Shown here: in pieces, positions 7,973 to 17,070 of the stretch
How the letters are laid out: each line of letters begins with the position of its first letter
How positions within the stretch are numbered: position 1 is the stretch's first letter
Assembly (NCBI RefSeq): GCF_035978755.1
Contig: NZ_CP108416.1
Location: 1-64,000, forward strand
Origin: Streptomyces sp. NBC_01298
GTDB lineage: Bacteria; Actinomycetota; Actinomycetes; Streptomycetales; Streptomycetaceae
DNA length: 64,000 bases
Direction of reading: 5' to 3'
Program-made: the position numbers and the translations under genes
Notes under the pieces: generated by a model
Database searches by the model: none
Told to the model about the DNA's origin: nothing
Seen by the model: only the letters and a program-made list of their open reading frames with translations

Positions 7973-9361
7973 TCACGATATCGCGGGCAGAATATTGTGA
8001 TTGGAGTTGAACAGGTTGGTCGGGTCGTATTTCGCCTTGACCTGGGCGAGGCGTTCCCCGGTGGCCCCGGGGTAGAGCGCCTCCCGGACCTGATCCGGCC
8101 CCGCGCTCACCACGAAGTTGCCGTACGAACCGGGATCGGACTGCCGGATGGCAGCCATGAACTCCTCGACCCAGGTGTCGTGCGGCTCCCGGTCGGCCGG
8201 GTCGGCGTAGATGGCCGACAGATGGGCCATGATCCTGCTCTGCCGGTGGGCGAAGGCCGTGGCGTCGGACGGGACCCGCGCCAGCGCCCCGCCCAGCACC
8301 CGCAGCTGCGCCCCGGCGATGATCGCGCTCGAGGTGGTGACGCGGTCCACGATGGTCTCGGCGGTCGCCCGGTCGACCCGGTCGATGAAGAGGTTGCGCG
8401 CCACCGAGACGGGGCGCATGCGGGGGTCCACAGGGGCGAACATCCCGGGGTACGGCATGGCCTGCACCATGTCGGCCAGCGGCGGGACGATCGCCCGGAA
8501 CCGGCCGATGACCTCCTCGCCCGCCTCGGAGGGACCCGCGTAGCACATCGCCGCCAGAATGATCGGCTTGCCGTGGTACTCCTCGGGCACGAACGGGAGG
8601 GGGGGCGCCGTCACCACGTTCACGATCGTGGAGAGCTCCTCGGGAGCCGCCTCGGCCTCGGCGATGAACGCTTCGAGGATCTCGGGGGTCACCGGGGTCA
8701 CCAGCATTCCGCCGTACACGCCGGTGAGCTCGTGCAGCCGGAACTTGAGACGGGTCACCACACCGAAGTTGCCGCCACCGCCGCGGATGGCCCAGAACAG
8801 GTCGGGGTGGCGGTGCTCGTCGACCAGCAGCAGTTCGCCGTCGGCCGTGACGATCTCCGCGGCCAGCAGGTTGTCGATGGTCATGCCGGACTTGCGGGAC
8901 AGGTAGCCGATGCCGCCGCCCAGGGTGATGCCGGCGACCCCGACCTGGGAGTTGTCGCCGAATCCGGTCGCGAGCCCGTGCTCCGCGGCGGCCACGGTGT
9001 ACTCACCGACGGAAATGCCGGCCTCGGCCCAGGCCGTACGGGCCTCGACGTCGATCTCCAGCGCCCGCATATGGGCCAGGTGCAGGACGATGCCGCCTTC
9101 GCAGACCCCGTACCCGGCCCCGCTGTGCCCACCGGCGCGGACGGCTAACGGAAGCCCGGTCTCCTGCGCCAGCGCCACGACGCGCGCCACCTGCTCGGCG
9201 TTTCGGGGCCGCAGGATGACGGCGGGCCTGCGGTCGACATCGCCCGAGTACACGGTGCGCGCGGTCTCGTACTCGGCGTCATCAGGGCCGATGATCTGCC
9301 CGTACAGCTCATCGGCGAGCTCCCCGATCGAAAGGGGGGCACGCCCGCGAAGTGCTGTCAC
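7973..9361 (-). CDS. Berberine-bridge-type FAD oxidoreductase, mono-covalent
   Basis: A 462-residue flavoprotein with an N-terminal FAD_binding_4 domain and a C-terminal BBE element (KYDPTNLFNSNHNI). The His that links FAD is in RAGGHSGAGYG, near residue 78. The second, cysteinyl link typical of bicovalent members is missing: the matching region reads FGDNSQVGVAGITLGGGIG, with no Cys. Family members oxidise alcohols, sugars or aromatic substrates and pass electrons to oxygen. There is no signal peptide, in contrast to the paralogue at 13860. The GTG start has AAGGAGT upstream. It lies at the edge of the tailoring genes, so a role in quinone or prenyl oxidation is possible but unproven. Confidence 0.8.
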   Translation of the reverse strand: MTALRGRAPLSIGELADELYGQIIGPDDAEYETARTVYSGDVDRRPAVILRPRNAEQVARVVALAQETGLPLAVRAGGHSGAGYGVCEGGIVLHLAHMRALEIDVEARTAWAEAGISVGEYTVAAAEHGLATGFGDNSQVGVAGITLGGGIGYLSRKSGMTIDNLLAAEIVTADGELLLVDEHRHPDLFWAIRGGGGNFGVVTRLKFRLHELTGVYGGMLVTPVTPEILEAFIAEAEAAPEELSTIVNVVTAPPLPFVPEEYHGKPIILAAMCYAGPSEAGEEVIGRFRAIVPPLADMVQAMPYPGMFAPVDPRMRPVSVARNLFIDRVDRATAETIVDRVTTSSAIIAGAQLRVLGGALARVPSDATAFAHRQSRIMAHLSAIYADPADREPHDTWVEEFMAAIRQSDPGSYGNFVVSAGPDQVREALYPGATGERLAQVKAKYDPTNLFNSNHNILPAIS

Positions 9362-9598
9362 AGAGTGACTCCTTAATTTGTGTATTCATGCGCTTCATCG
9401 GTCTGCCGATTCTGCAGACGCTCAGACCGTGCCACCCGGGCCTTTTCCTTGTCAACCTCGTAAGCTCCGTGAATTGTGGCACGGCCGAAAAGCCCGCGCC
9501 GAAGCTTCTTCAGGGCGGGCCACGGAAAGAACAGGAAATGTCGATGAACCCCTTTCGGGCAGGGGGCGGTAACCCGGAAGCTGTATCCGATATCGAAT
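9362..9598. other. Intergenic region, no gene seen
   Basis: About 240 bases between the start of the leftward oxidase and the terminator of the next leftward gene. It is relatively AT-rich near 9370-9400 (TTAATTTGTGTATTCATG), consistent with a promoter for the gene starting at 9361. Confidence 0.35.
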
Positions 9599-9626
9599 GG
9601 GTAGGGGGAATGGTGTCCCCCTACCC
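9599..9626 (-). terminator. Hairpin terminator after the aromatic hydroxylase
   Basis: Perfect 11 bp arms (GGGTAGGGGGA) around a 6-base loop, 17 bases past the stop of the leftward hydroxylase. Confidence 0.65.
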
Positions 9627-9643
9627 GGAACAGCGATCGGTGG

Positions 9644-11164
9644 TCAGACGAGAGCGGGGCCGAACCACCGGTCGAGCGCCGCCCTGAGGGTCTCGGTGTC
9701 CGTCTCCGGAAGGGCCGAGCCCTCGGGGCCCGCGGACGCCGTCCAGGCGACATGGCCGTCGGGGCGGATCAGCACGGCCGCGGGGGCCGGGAGGTCACCG
9801 ATCACCGGGAACGCCCAGTGGTCGTCCTGGGGCTCCGCCTCGATGAAGTCCACCCGGTCCGCCCACCCCTCGAGGGCGCTCCGCAGGTCGGTGCGGCCGG
9901 TGAAGTCGAGCAGCACGGGCCGTGCGCCGTACAACAGTTCGAAGACGGTCAGCTGCCCGGAGGGTGACTTGATGTCAAGGTCGACCATCCGGCGGCCGAG
10001 GGCCGGGTGCCCGTCGCCCACCGGGTAGAAGGTGTCGAGCTGGCTGATGAGGCCGCCCAGGTACCGGTTGGCGTCCTTGAATTCGGCCAGGGCGCCGACC
10101 ACTTCGCGGAGCGCATCGACCTGGAAGCCCCCGCGCCACAGGGCGGTCTGCGCGCGGACGTTGCTGAGTATCCGCTCGGTGGCCAGGCGCCGCTCGGAGT
10201 CGTACGTGTCCAGCAGCTCCACCGGGGCCTGCCCGCGTGCGACCGCGCCGAGCTTCCAGCCCAGGTTGACGGCGTCCTGGAGCCCCAGGTTCAACCCCTG
10301 TCCGCTGGAGGGGAAGTGGACGTGCGCAGCGTCCCCGGCCAGCAGGACCCGTCCTTCACGGTACTTCGCGACCAGCCGGCAGGCGTCGTTGAACCTGTCG
10401 ATCCGGTGCGGGCTGTGCATGCCGAAGTCGGTACCGGCGATCTTGGCACACGTCTCGCTGAGCGTCTCCAGGCTCACGGGGGCGTCCTTGTCCGCGACCT
10501 CGTCGAACTCCACGGTGATCACCCGGTGTTTGCCGGGCTGCTCGGATTGGAAGGCCATGAAGACCCCGTTTTCGCGCCGGCCCTTGGGTCCGACGATGAC
10601 CTCGGAGGGCGGGTCGGCGAGCGTGACTTCGCCCAGCAGCGCGGTCAGCGTGGCCGGAGTGCCGGGGAACTCGATGCCCATCAGCTTGCGTACGACGCTG
10701 CGACCGCCGTCGCAGCCGACCAGGTAGCCGGCGCGCAGCCGCTCGGTGCCCCCGTCGCCGGCGATGTGCACCTCGACGCCGGTCTCGTCCTGACGCACGT
10801 CGATCACCTCGGCCGACCGGCGCAGCTTCGCGCCCAGCTCGATCGCGCGTTCCTCCAGGAGCCGTTCGATCCGGGACTGGTGGATGGCGAGCGCGTACGG
10901 GTGTCTCGTCGGGAATTCCTCGATGTCCAGGTGCATGAAGGCGAAGTGCGCGACCGGCTGCGCGCTGCCCAGCTCGAGGAAGCGGTCCACGATCCCGCGC
11001 TGGTCGAGGAGTTCGATGCTCCGGGCGTGGAGGCCGCCGGCCCTCGACTCGCTATTCAGTTCCGCGAGCCGTTCCAGTACCTGCACCTCCACGCCGGCCA
11101 GCCGCAGTTCGCAGGCGAGCATTAGCCCGGTCGGACCGGCACCTGCAATGATGACGTTCTGCAT
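9644..11164 (-). CDS. FAD-dependent aromatic hydroxylase (PheA/TfdB, RdmE-like)
   Basis: A 506-residue class A flavoprotein monooxygenase that uses NAD(P)H and oxygen to hydroxylate aromatic or quinone substrates. Visible motifs are the FAD dinucleotide fold GAGPTGLMLACELRLAG at residues 8-24, the DG motif VGCDGGRSVVRK near 160, and the GD motif LAGDAAHVHFPSSGQG near 285. A C-terminal thioredoxin-like domain (about 390-506) ends with the family tail ADVLIRPDG-like sequence (AAVLIRPDGHVAW). This domain order is typical of polyketide tailoring hydroxylases. The ATG follows an AGAGAGG site. In this cluster a hydroxylation of the naphthoquinone or of a prenyl-derived position is plausible. It has its own terminator and probably its own promoter. 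Confidence 0.85.
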   Translation of the reverse strand: MQNVIIAGAGPTGLMLACELRLAGVEVQVLERLAELNSESRAGGLHARSIELLDQRGIVDRFLELGSAQPVAHFAFMHLDIEEFPTRHPYALAIHQSRIERLLEERAIELGAKLRRSAEVIDVRQDETGVEVHIAGDGGTERLRAGYLVGCDGGRSVVRKLMGIEFPGTPATLTALLGEVTLADPPSEVIVGPKGRRENGVFMAFQSEQPGKHRVITVEFDEVADKDAPVSLETLSETCAKIAGTDFGMHSPHRIDRFNDACRLVAKYREGRVLLAGDAAHVHFPSSGQGLNLGLQDAVNLGWKLGAVARGQAPVELLDTYDSERRLATERILSNVRAQTALWRGGFQVDALREVVGALAEFKDANRYLGGLISQLDTFYPVGDGHPALGRRMVDLDIKSPSGQLTVFELLYGARPVLLDFTGRTDLRSALEGWADRVDFIEAEPQDDHWAFPVIGDLPAPAAVLIRPDGHVAWTASAGPEGSALPETDTETLRAALDRWFGPALV

Positions 11165-11310
11165 GAGGAGACCTCTCTTCGTCTTCCGTAGGTTCACGGA
11201 GGGTATGGGAAACGAATAGAGGGACCGTGGAAAATCATCGGGCCGGTGGCACGCGGGCCCGGTTGATCAATTGACAGTCACGTCGCTCGCCAGGTATTTC
11301 TTCCTTGACG

Positions 11311-11384
11311 CTGGAATGATGTGAACCGTGCAGCGGCCGGTCCCATGAATGGGACCGGCCGCTGCACGGTTCACATCATTCCAG
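11311..11384. terminator. Perfect 36 bp-arm palindrome, likely terminator
   Basis: Two 36-base arms, perfectly complementary, are separated by GA only. It lies 115 bases beyond the stop of the leftward exporter gene and upstream of the hydroxylase gene, so it can end exporter transcription. The arms are far longer than a normal intrinsic terminator needs, and no T-tract follows. A second palindrome with the same arm length lies at 17071-17142, with a different sequence. Confidence 0.65.
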
Positions 11385-11499
11385 CGGATCCGAGAGGCTC
11401 CTGATAGAGGGAACATGGACGGTTGCCCGACCATCAGGAGCCCCGTCCCGCCCATGCCCCGGCTCGGCGTGCATGCCGGGGCACAGCGTTCTCATCCGG

Positions 11500-13098
11500 T
11501 CACCCGGTGGGTACGGGCTCGGAATCCCGCGCCGCGTCCGGAGCAGCCTTGGGGGCGGGCTTCTTCGGGCCGCGGAGCGCGATGTAGACGAACAGGACGC
11601 CCATGACCGCAACGCCCACCCACAGGGACTGCTGCCAACCGTCGACGTAGGACTCCTTCGCGGCAGCGACCAGGTCCTTCGCGTTCGCGCCCAGGCCGCC
11701 CGCGGCCTCGAGCGCGTTGGCGATGCCCTCGCGTGCGGTGTCCGCGGTCCCCTGGGGGACGCCGTCCAGCCTGTCGTCGATGGCGTTGCGGTAGCCGGCC
11801 GTCAGGAGCGCGCCGAGCATGGCGACGCCGAGTGCGGTGCCGAACTCTCGGGTGACGTCGTTGAGTGCGGAGGCGACGCCCTGCTTCTCGGCCGGCAGGG
11901 AGCGGGTGATGGCCTCGGTCGAGGGGACCATGGACAGGGCCAGGCCCAGGCCCATGACGATGATGCCGGGCAGGATCGACAGGTATCCGCCGTCGACGGA
12001 GATGAACAGGGCCATGAGCGCGAGGCTGAGGCCGATCAGCGCGATACCCGCGCTCATGGTCGCTCGGGGGCCAATCTTCGCGGCCACCTTGGGGGCCAGA
12101 CCGGAGGCCACCATCATGGCGATGGCAAGGGGCATCAGAGCCGCCGCGGACAGCAGTCCCGACCAGCCGACCACGGCCTGGAGGAACGGGAAGAGGAGTA
12201 CGGCGGTACCGGCCTGGACGCCGAAGACCACTACCAGAGTGATCGAGCCGCCTGCCAGGCCGCGCTCACGGAACAGGCGTAGGTCCAGCAGCGCGGCGTC
12301 CCGGCGACGCAGCTCCCAAGACGCGAAGCCCGCCGTGGCGATGAGGCCGATCGCAAGGCTGATCAGAGTCGTGGCTTCGGTCCAGCCTCGCTCCGGTCCC
12401 TCCTGCAGGGCGAAGATGAAGGCGGCCACGGCAACGATCGACAGGAGCGCGCCGATGGTGTCGAAGGCGTGGGGGGAACGCTCGTGGGAGTTGGGAACGA
12501 ACTTCAGCGTCATGGCCAGGCCTACGACGACCAGGGCCACGGGCAGGGCGAACAGCCAGCGCCAGTCGGCCACGTCCACGAGAAGGGCGGAGAGGAACAT
12601 GCCCAGGATGCCACCGCCGCCGGCGACGCCGGTCCACACACCGATCGCCTTTCCGCGCTGCTCGTCGGGGAAGCTGGAGGTGATGACGGCCAGGGTGATG
12701 GGCATGATCGTCGCCGCGCCGATGCCGCCGACCGCACGCGCGACGAGCATGACGTCAGCGTTGGGGGCCAGGGCCGCCACGACGTTCGAGACGCCGAAGA
12801 CGAGGAGTCCACCGATCAGCATGGGCTTGCGGCCCAGGCGGTCGCCGATCGCGCCGAGGGGCAGCAGCAGCGCCGCGAGGGCGAGGGTATAGATGTTGAT
12901 GATCCACAGAACCGTGTTCTGCGAGGCGTCGAAGTCGACGGCCATGTGCGTCTGGGCGACGTTCAGCCCGGACACCGACGCCATGACGGCCATCAGCGCG
13001 ATCGAGACGGTCGTCAGGATCGCGCGCAGCTGACGCGCATCCAGCGAGCCCCCGCCGCTCCCGTCAGGGGGTGCCACCTGTGCAGGGTTCGTACTCAT
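11500..13098 (-). CDS. MFS drug exporter, DHA2 (EmrB/QacA) family, 14 TMS
   Basis: A 532-residue inner-membrane proton-coupled exporter. Motif A (GAIGDRLGRKPML) follows the second helix, and the motif C region (GVAGGGGILGMFLSALL) marks it as an antiporter. Hydrophobic segments account for about 14 helices. The start at 13098 is preferred to the in-frame ATG at 13119 because AGAGGAA lies just upstream of it. About 185 bases upstream there is a 26-base element nearly identical to the one in front of the DHA2/TetR operon at 29.3 kb, so the TetR protein encoded at 27.0 kb probably represses this gene too. Self-resistance to, or export of, the cluster product is the likely role. Confidence 0.88.
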   Translation of the reverse strand: MSTNPAQVAPPDGSGGGSLDARQLRAILTTVSIALMAVMASVSGLNVAQTHMAVDFDASQNTVLWIINIYTLALAALLLPLGAIGDRLGRKPMLIGGLLVFGVSNVVAALAPNADVMLVARAVGGIGAATIMPITLAVITSSFPDEQRGKAIGVWTGVAGGGGILGMFLSALLVDVADWRWLFALPVALVVVGLAMTLKFVPNSHERSPHAFDTIGALLSIVAVAAFIFALQEGPERGWTEATTLISLAIGLIATAGFASWELRRRDAALLDLRLFRERGLAGGSITLVVVFGVQAGTAVLLFPFLQAVVGWSGLLSAAALMPLAIAMMVASGLAPKVAAKIGPRATMSAGIALIGLSLALMALFISVDGGYLSILPGIIVMGLGLALSMVPSTEAITRSLPAEKQGVASALNDVTREFGTALGVAMLGALLTAGYRNAIDDRLDGVPQGTADTAREGIANALEAAGGLGANAKDLVAAAKESYVDGWQQSLWVGVAVMGVLFVYIALRGPKKPAPKAAPDAARDSEPVPTG

Positions 13099-13281
13099 GG
13101 GTTCCTCTCGAAAGGACATGCAGCGTCAGCGCCCGAGGGACCGGTCGCCGAGTCGATGGGAGGTGGGTACCGGCCTGGACGTCAGAAGGTGCCGGCGCCC
13201 GGTCGCTCTGTGCGGGCGGTGGCCGCGCCGGCCATGCCGACGGCGAAGCGACGCGCCACCCATTTTCTGGAAGTCACATGT

Positions 13282-13307
13282 AAATGGTAGCAGCTTCCAC
13301 TTGAGAG
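13282..13307 (-). promoter_or_regulatory. Probable TetR operator/promoter, copy 1
   Basis: This 26-base stretch matches 29273-29298 at 24 of 26 positions. Both contain AATGGTAGCAGCT and CACTTGAGAG. Read on the minus strand it ends in TACCAT, a good Streptomyces -10. The inverted repeat is imperfect here (CTTCCA-CT-TGAGAG). It lies upstream of the DHA2 exporter at 11500-13098. Confidence 0.65.
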
Positions 13308-13426
13308 CGGGTGGAGAGGAGGCGAGTCCCGCCGTGAGCTGGGCAGATGAGCGCGGGCACAACTCCTCGCGCTACAAGGGACGGTCCGGGGTGACTCCGT
13401 CGGAAGTCCGCTTCGGCCGGTGCTGG

Positions 13427-13591
13427 TCAGCGGGCGTGCTCCCGGTGGGCCCGGGCCGGGTCCGCGAGGCGGCCGGCCGCAGGCAGCGGCGCCTTGCGGG
13501 TTCCGGGGGTCCGGCGCGTGCGGAGTCTGTCGGACGCCACCATGCCTCCGTAGAGGGAGCGCAGCAGGCGGCGGGTAAGAGTGGGTCTCAT
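13427..13591 (-). CDS. Possible small protein, 54 aa
   Basis: Between the exporter's operator and the terminator at 13737 lie about 430 bases without an obvious gene. One leftward frame here starts MRPTLTRRLLRSLYGG, is Arg-rich and has high third-position GC, but its ribosome binding site is poor and I recognise no relative. It may be chance coding or a decayed gene fragment. Confidence 0.2.
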   Translation of the reverse strand: MRPTLTRRLLRSLYGGMVASDRLRTRRTPGTRKAPLPAAGRLADPARAHREHAR

Positions 13592-13736
13592 CTGTCCGGC
13601 TTCACTTCGGTCGTCGCGATGAAGGGCGTATACGTGCACGGACACCCTGGCCCGGTCCGGTGGAGGCGGGCATGAGAAGCGCACGAGGAGTACGGGAGCC
13701 CCGGCCTCGGGACCCCGGACCGGGCACCGAAACGAC

Positions 13737-13803
13737 GAAGGGCTCGCCCCCGGCCGGCCCCACCGTTCCCTGACGGTGGGGCCGGCCAGGGGGCGAGCCC
13801 TTC
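13737..13803. terminator. Long hairpin terminator
   Basis: Arms of about 30 bp (GAAGGGCTCGCCCCCGGCCG...) with a single-base bulge and a 6-base loop, 57 bases past the stop of the leftward oxidase gene at 13860. Confidence 0.65.
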
Positions 13804-13859
13804 ATCGGACGACCGGCAGGATCCGGTCTGACGCCATCCTTCGCCGGACCGGGCCGGGT

Positions 13860-15377
13860 TCAGCTGCCGATGCTCTGCGCGTGCCGGAAGAAGTCCGGCG
13901 CGTCGTACCGGTGCTTGACCGAGACCAGCCGGGAGTAGTTCTCGGCGTAGTACGCCTGCCGCCAGTCACCCAGGTCCGGGTTGGGGAAGTTGAGGTACGA
14001 CTCGCCGCTCGAGAGCGGGTCGATGATGTTGAAGGCTTGGGTGGGCCACACCATCGCGGCCTCGGCCTCCTCCGCGGGCGGCTGCCCGTTGGACATCAAG
14101 GTCGCGCAGGCCACGAAGAATTCCGCGCCGCGGTGCACGTACGCGGTGTGCGTGCGGGGGACGTCGTTGGCGACTCCGCCGAGCGCCGTCAGGTACAGGT
14201 ACGTGATGTGGCCCGGCCTGCGGTTGGCCTCGAAGGCCGCGAGCAGGTCCGCAACCCCGGAGCTACCCGTGGGGCGGTTGAGCAGCCGGGTCCGCTCCCT
14301 GAGGAACGGCGTGCGCCGGATCTTGGCGTTCGGGTTGGTGCCGTCGCGGTGGCACTCCTCCACTCCGAGCTGCTCACAGCCGTAGACGGCCTTCATCCCC
14401 TCGTCGTAGGAAAGCTCCTTGACCGCGCGGAAACTGGGCGTGGCACCCGCCTGCGCGGCCAGCTCGTTCAGAGCCTGCTCGATCTCCGCCTGCGGCCCGT
14501 GGTAGCCGCCGTTGATCTTGATCATCGGCACGTTGCCCGGGGCACCGTCGCGCAGGAGCACGTTCAGGGTCGAACCCAGGTTGTTCGAGCCGTTGGAGCA
14601 CCACTCCTGCCAGGCCGTGATGATCTCCTGGGCCTTGTCCCACGGCCACAGGCTGTCGAAGTAGACCATGCGAGGAGCCGATATCGGACGCACCTCGAAC
14701 TCGGTGGCCACACCGAAGTTGCCGCCGCCACCACCTCGTATGGCCCAGAAGAGGTCGGAGTTCATCCCCTCGGAGGCGCGCACGACGCGACCGTTCGAGA
14801 GCACCATCTGGGCCGAGACGAGACGGTCGCTCGCGACCCCGAACTTCCGCACCTGGAAGCCGATGCCTCCGCCCGAAATGTAGCCGCCCATGCGTACGGT
14901 GGCGCACGTGCCACCGACTATCTGCTTGTTGTGGGGCTTGAGCGCGACATGGGCGTCGATGGTCTGCACGCCGGGTCCGAGCCGCACGGTGCGGTCCCCG
15001 ACCGAGACGCGGTTCAGCCGGCCGACGTCGAGGATCATGCCCTGGCCGGTGGACCAGCCGGCCAGGCTGTGGCCGCCGCTGCGGGTGTGCACCTGGATGT
15101 CGTGGTCACCGGCGAACTTGATGGCCGTACTCACGTCCTGGGCCGTCTCGCAGTAGACGACCGCCTGCGGCATCACGGAGTCGAGCTCCACCAGCACGCC
15201 CTGCTTGGAAGAGACGTAGGACTGGTCGGAGGGCAGCACCACCTCTCCCTTCAGGTGCCTGCGCAGTCGCGCCCACTTGTCTTCACTTCCGTATGCCAAA
15301 CCCACTGATGATCCGATCGCGGTAGCCGCGAGGGCCACGCCGCCACCACTGCGAATAAGGGATCGTCTACTCAGCAT
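13860..15377 (-). CDS. Tat-exported, bicovalent berberine-bridge-type FAD oxidase
   Basis: A 505-residue flavoprotein oxidase. The N-terminus MLSRRSLIRSGGGVALAATA is a twin-arginine signal (SRRSLI). Both covalent FAD ligands are visible: His in TRSGGHSLAGWS and Cys in GGTCATVRMGGYISGGG, as in berberine bridge enzyme and glucooligosaccharide oxidase. The C-terminal BBE element (YSRLVSVKHRYDAPDFF) is intact. Such enzymes carry out two-electron oxidations and make hydrogen peroxide, which would also feed nearby haloperoxidases. The signal places it outside the membrane, matching the Tat-signal haloperoxidases and the tatA/B/C genes of this window. Substrate unknown. It is divergent from the halogenase gene. 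Confidence 0.85.
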   Translation of the reverse strand: MLSRRSLIRSGGGVALAATAIGSSVGLAYGSEDKWARLRRHLKGEVVLPSDQSYVSSKQGVLVELDSVMPQAVVYCETAQDVSTAIKFAGDHDIQVHTRSGGHSLAGWSTGQGMILDVGRLNRVSVGDRTVRLGPGVQTIDAHVALKPHNKQIVGGTCATVRMGGYISGGGIGFQVRKFGVASDRLVSAQMVLSNGRVVRASEGMNSDLFWAIRGGGGGNFGVATEFEVRPISAPRMVYFDSLWPWDKAQEIITAWQEWCSNGSNNLGSTLNVLLRDGAPGNVPMIKINGGYHGPQAEIEQALNELAAQAGATPSFRAVKELSYDEGMKAVYGCEQLGVEECHRDGTNPNAKIRRTPFLRERTRLLNRPTGSSGVADLLAAFEANRRPGHITYLYLTALGGVANDVPRTHTAYVHRGAEFFVACATLMSNGQPPAEEAEAAMVWPTQAFNIIDPLSSGESYLNFPNPDLGDWRQAYYAENYSRLVSVKHRYDAPDFFRHAQSIGS

Positions 15378-15767
15378 CGTTCCTCCAGGACCAGATACCA
15401 GAACTGACAGGGGGTGAGTGGTTCATTCACGGGGAGCCTAGTACCACACTCCCGAATTTTGTCAGCTCCGCTCCCGCCCGGTGCCGCCCGGGAACACAGG
15501 AAGGAATGAGTCCGCACGGAAACGGCAATTGAGTCGACAAACCGTCGACCACTCCACGGAATATCGAGTTCAGTTCTAGCGCGGCTCTAGCCCGGCCCCG
15601 CCGCCGGTCCCCAAAACTTGTTTCAGCCTATTTTCCACTGAGCAATCTGGGCGATGACACCGGCCACCCCTTCCTTGCACGCTGGTCGTTGAAGCATTTT
15701 CTGCGTGCGTGGAGGGGGTCTTCACGCGGATCGCTGGTGCGGCCACATCGGAACTGGAAGGTCTTAC
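15378..15767. other. Divergent intergenic region
   Basis: About 390 bases between the leftward oxidase and the rightward halogenase. It must hold both promoters. An AT-richer patch (CCGAATTTTGTCAG, near 15452) is the only notable local feature; no repeat shared with other promoters was found. Confidence 0.4.
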
Positions 15768-17063
15768 ATGTCGTCCACTCAATTCGGGTTTTCTGACGAT
15801 TTCGACGTCATCGTCATCGGCGGCGGACCCGCCGGTGCGACTACCGCCGCGCTGCTCGCCAAGCGCGGACACCGTGTTCTCGTGCTCGACCGTGAACGAT
15901 TCCCTCGGTACCACGTCGGCGAGTCCCTGATTCCCGGCGTGATGGTTCCCATGGAGGAGCTCGGCCTGGTGGAGCGCATGGAGGCCAAGGGCTTCGAGCG
16001 CAAGTACGGCGGCACCCTGGTGTGGGGCAACAACGAGGTTCCGTGGAACTTCTCGTTCACCACCGGCGGCCGCATCGAGTACGCGTACCACACGCGCCGT
16101 GCCGACCTGGACGCGCTGATCCTGGACCGGGCGCGTGAACTCGGCGCCTTCGTCGTGGAGGACGCGACGGTAAAGGACACCATCGAGGAGGACGGCCGCG
16201 TCGTCGGCATCCGCTACGCGCTGCGCGGTCTGAACGGGACCCAGGAAGCACGGGCCCGGCTGATCGTGGACGCTTCGGGGCAGGCTCGGGTGCTGGGCCG
16301 CAAGTACTCCGAGATCAACTGGAACGACCAGCTGCGCAACGTGGCGGTGTGGACGTACTTCGACAACTGCCACCGCCTCCCGGGCAAGGAGTGGAGCAAC
16401 ATCCTCATCGAGGGGACCAAGGACGGCTGGTTCTGGGGCATCCCGATCGACAAGGGTGTCTTCAGCGTCGGCTACGTGACGCGTTCCGCGCTCGCGTCCG
16501 AGTCCGACCAGTCCCTGGAGGACCTCTTCCAGGCCGAGATCCAGAACACGTCCAAGCTGAAGGACCTGCTGCGGGATGCCACCCCGGCCGCGGGCTACCG
16601 TTCGGCGCGCGACTGGTCCTACACCAACGAGAACTTCCACGGCAACGGCTGGGTCCTGGTCGGCGACGCCGCCGCCTTCGTCGACCCGCTGTTCTCGACC
16701 GGGGTGGCGCTCGCCACGCTGGCGGCCAGCACGCTGTCCAAGGTGCTCGACAAGATCCTCAAGCACCCGGAGATCGAGGAGAAGGCCCTCGACCGCTACT
16801 CGACGGCGTACCAGGACTTCTTCCACGACATCCGTCGGTTCGTCGAGGGGTTCTACGACCGCTCGAAGAGCAAGGGCTTCTACTTCAACATGGCCCAGGA
16901 CATGATCGACCCCGACAAGAAGGACGATGCCGAGGTCGACTTCGTCAAGCTGATCTCGGGTCTGAGCGGGCGCGAGGGTGGCCTGTTCGAGCTGAACGTC
17001 GACGACCTCATCGAGGGCGCCGACGTCACGGCCGACGTCACGGCGGAGGTCACCGGCGGCTGA
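15768..17063 (+). CDS. FADH2-dependent halogenase
   Basis: A 431-residue flavin halogenase. The FAD fold VIVIGGGPAGATTAALLAKRG spans about residues 14-34. A Lys stands at position 79 (GFERKYGGTLVWG), the place of the catalytic Lys79 of tryptophan 7-halogenase PrnA. The halogenase signature W-x-W-x-I-P is present as WFWGIP at 221-226, and FVDPLFSTG follows. It resembles phenol/pyrrole-type halogenases acting on electron-rich rings, and the napyradiomycin cluster's flavin halogenase (NapH2). GGAAGG precedes the ATG. It needs reduced FAD from a separate reductase. No dedicated flavin reductase gene is obvious here. Its role beside four haloperoxidases is unclear. Confidence 0.88.
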   Translation: MSSTQFGFSDDFDVIVIGGGPAGATTAALLAKRGHRVLVLDRERFPRYHVGESLIPGVMVPMEELGLVERMEAKGFERKYGGTLVWGNNEVPWNFSFTTGGRIEYAYHTRRADLDALILDRARELGAFVVEDATVKDTIEEDGRVVGIRYALRGLNGTQEARARLIVDASGQARVLGRKYSEINWNDQLRNVAVWTYFDNCHRLPGKEWSNILIEGTKDGWFWGIPIDKGVFSVGYVTRSALASESDQSLEDLFQAEIQNTSKLKDLLRDATPAAGYRSARDWSYTNENFHGNGWVLVGDAAAFVDPLFSTGVALATLAASTLSKVLDKILKHPEIEEKALDRYSTAYQDFFHDIRRFVEGFYDRSKSKGFYFNMAQDMIDPDKKDDAEVDFVKLISGLSGREGGLFELNVDDLIEGADVTADVTAEVTGG

Positions 17064-17070
17064 CGCCGGC

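Noticed and set aside
9352..9687. Rightward small protein in the gap before the aromatic hydroxylase gene's 3' end
   Set aside because: It runs through the hydroxylase terminator, has no recognisable features and overlaps the 3' end of a strong gene.
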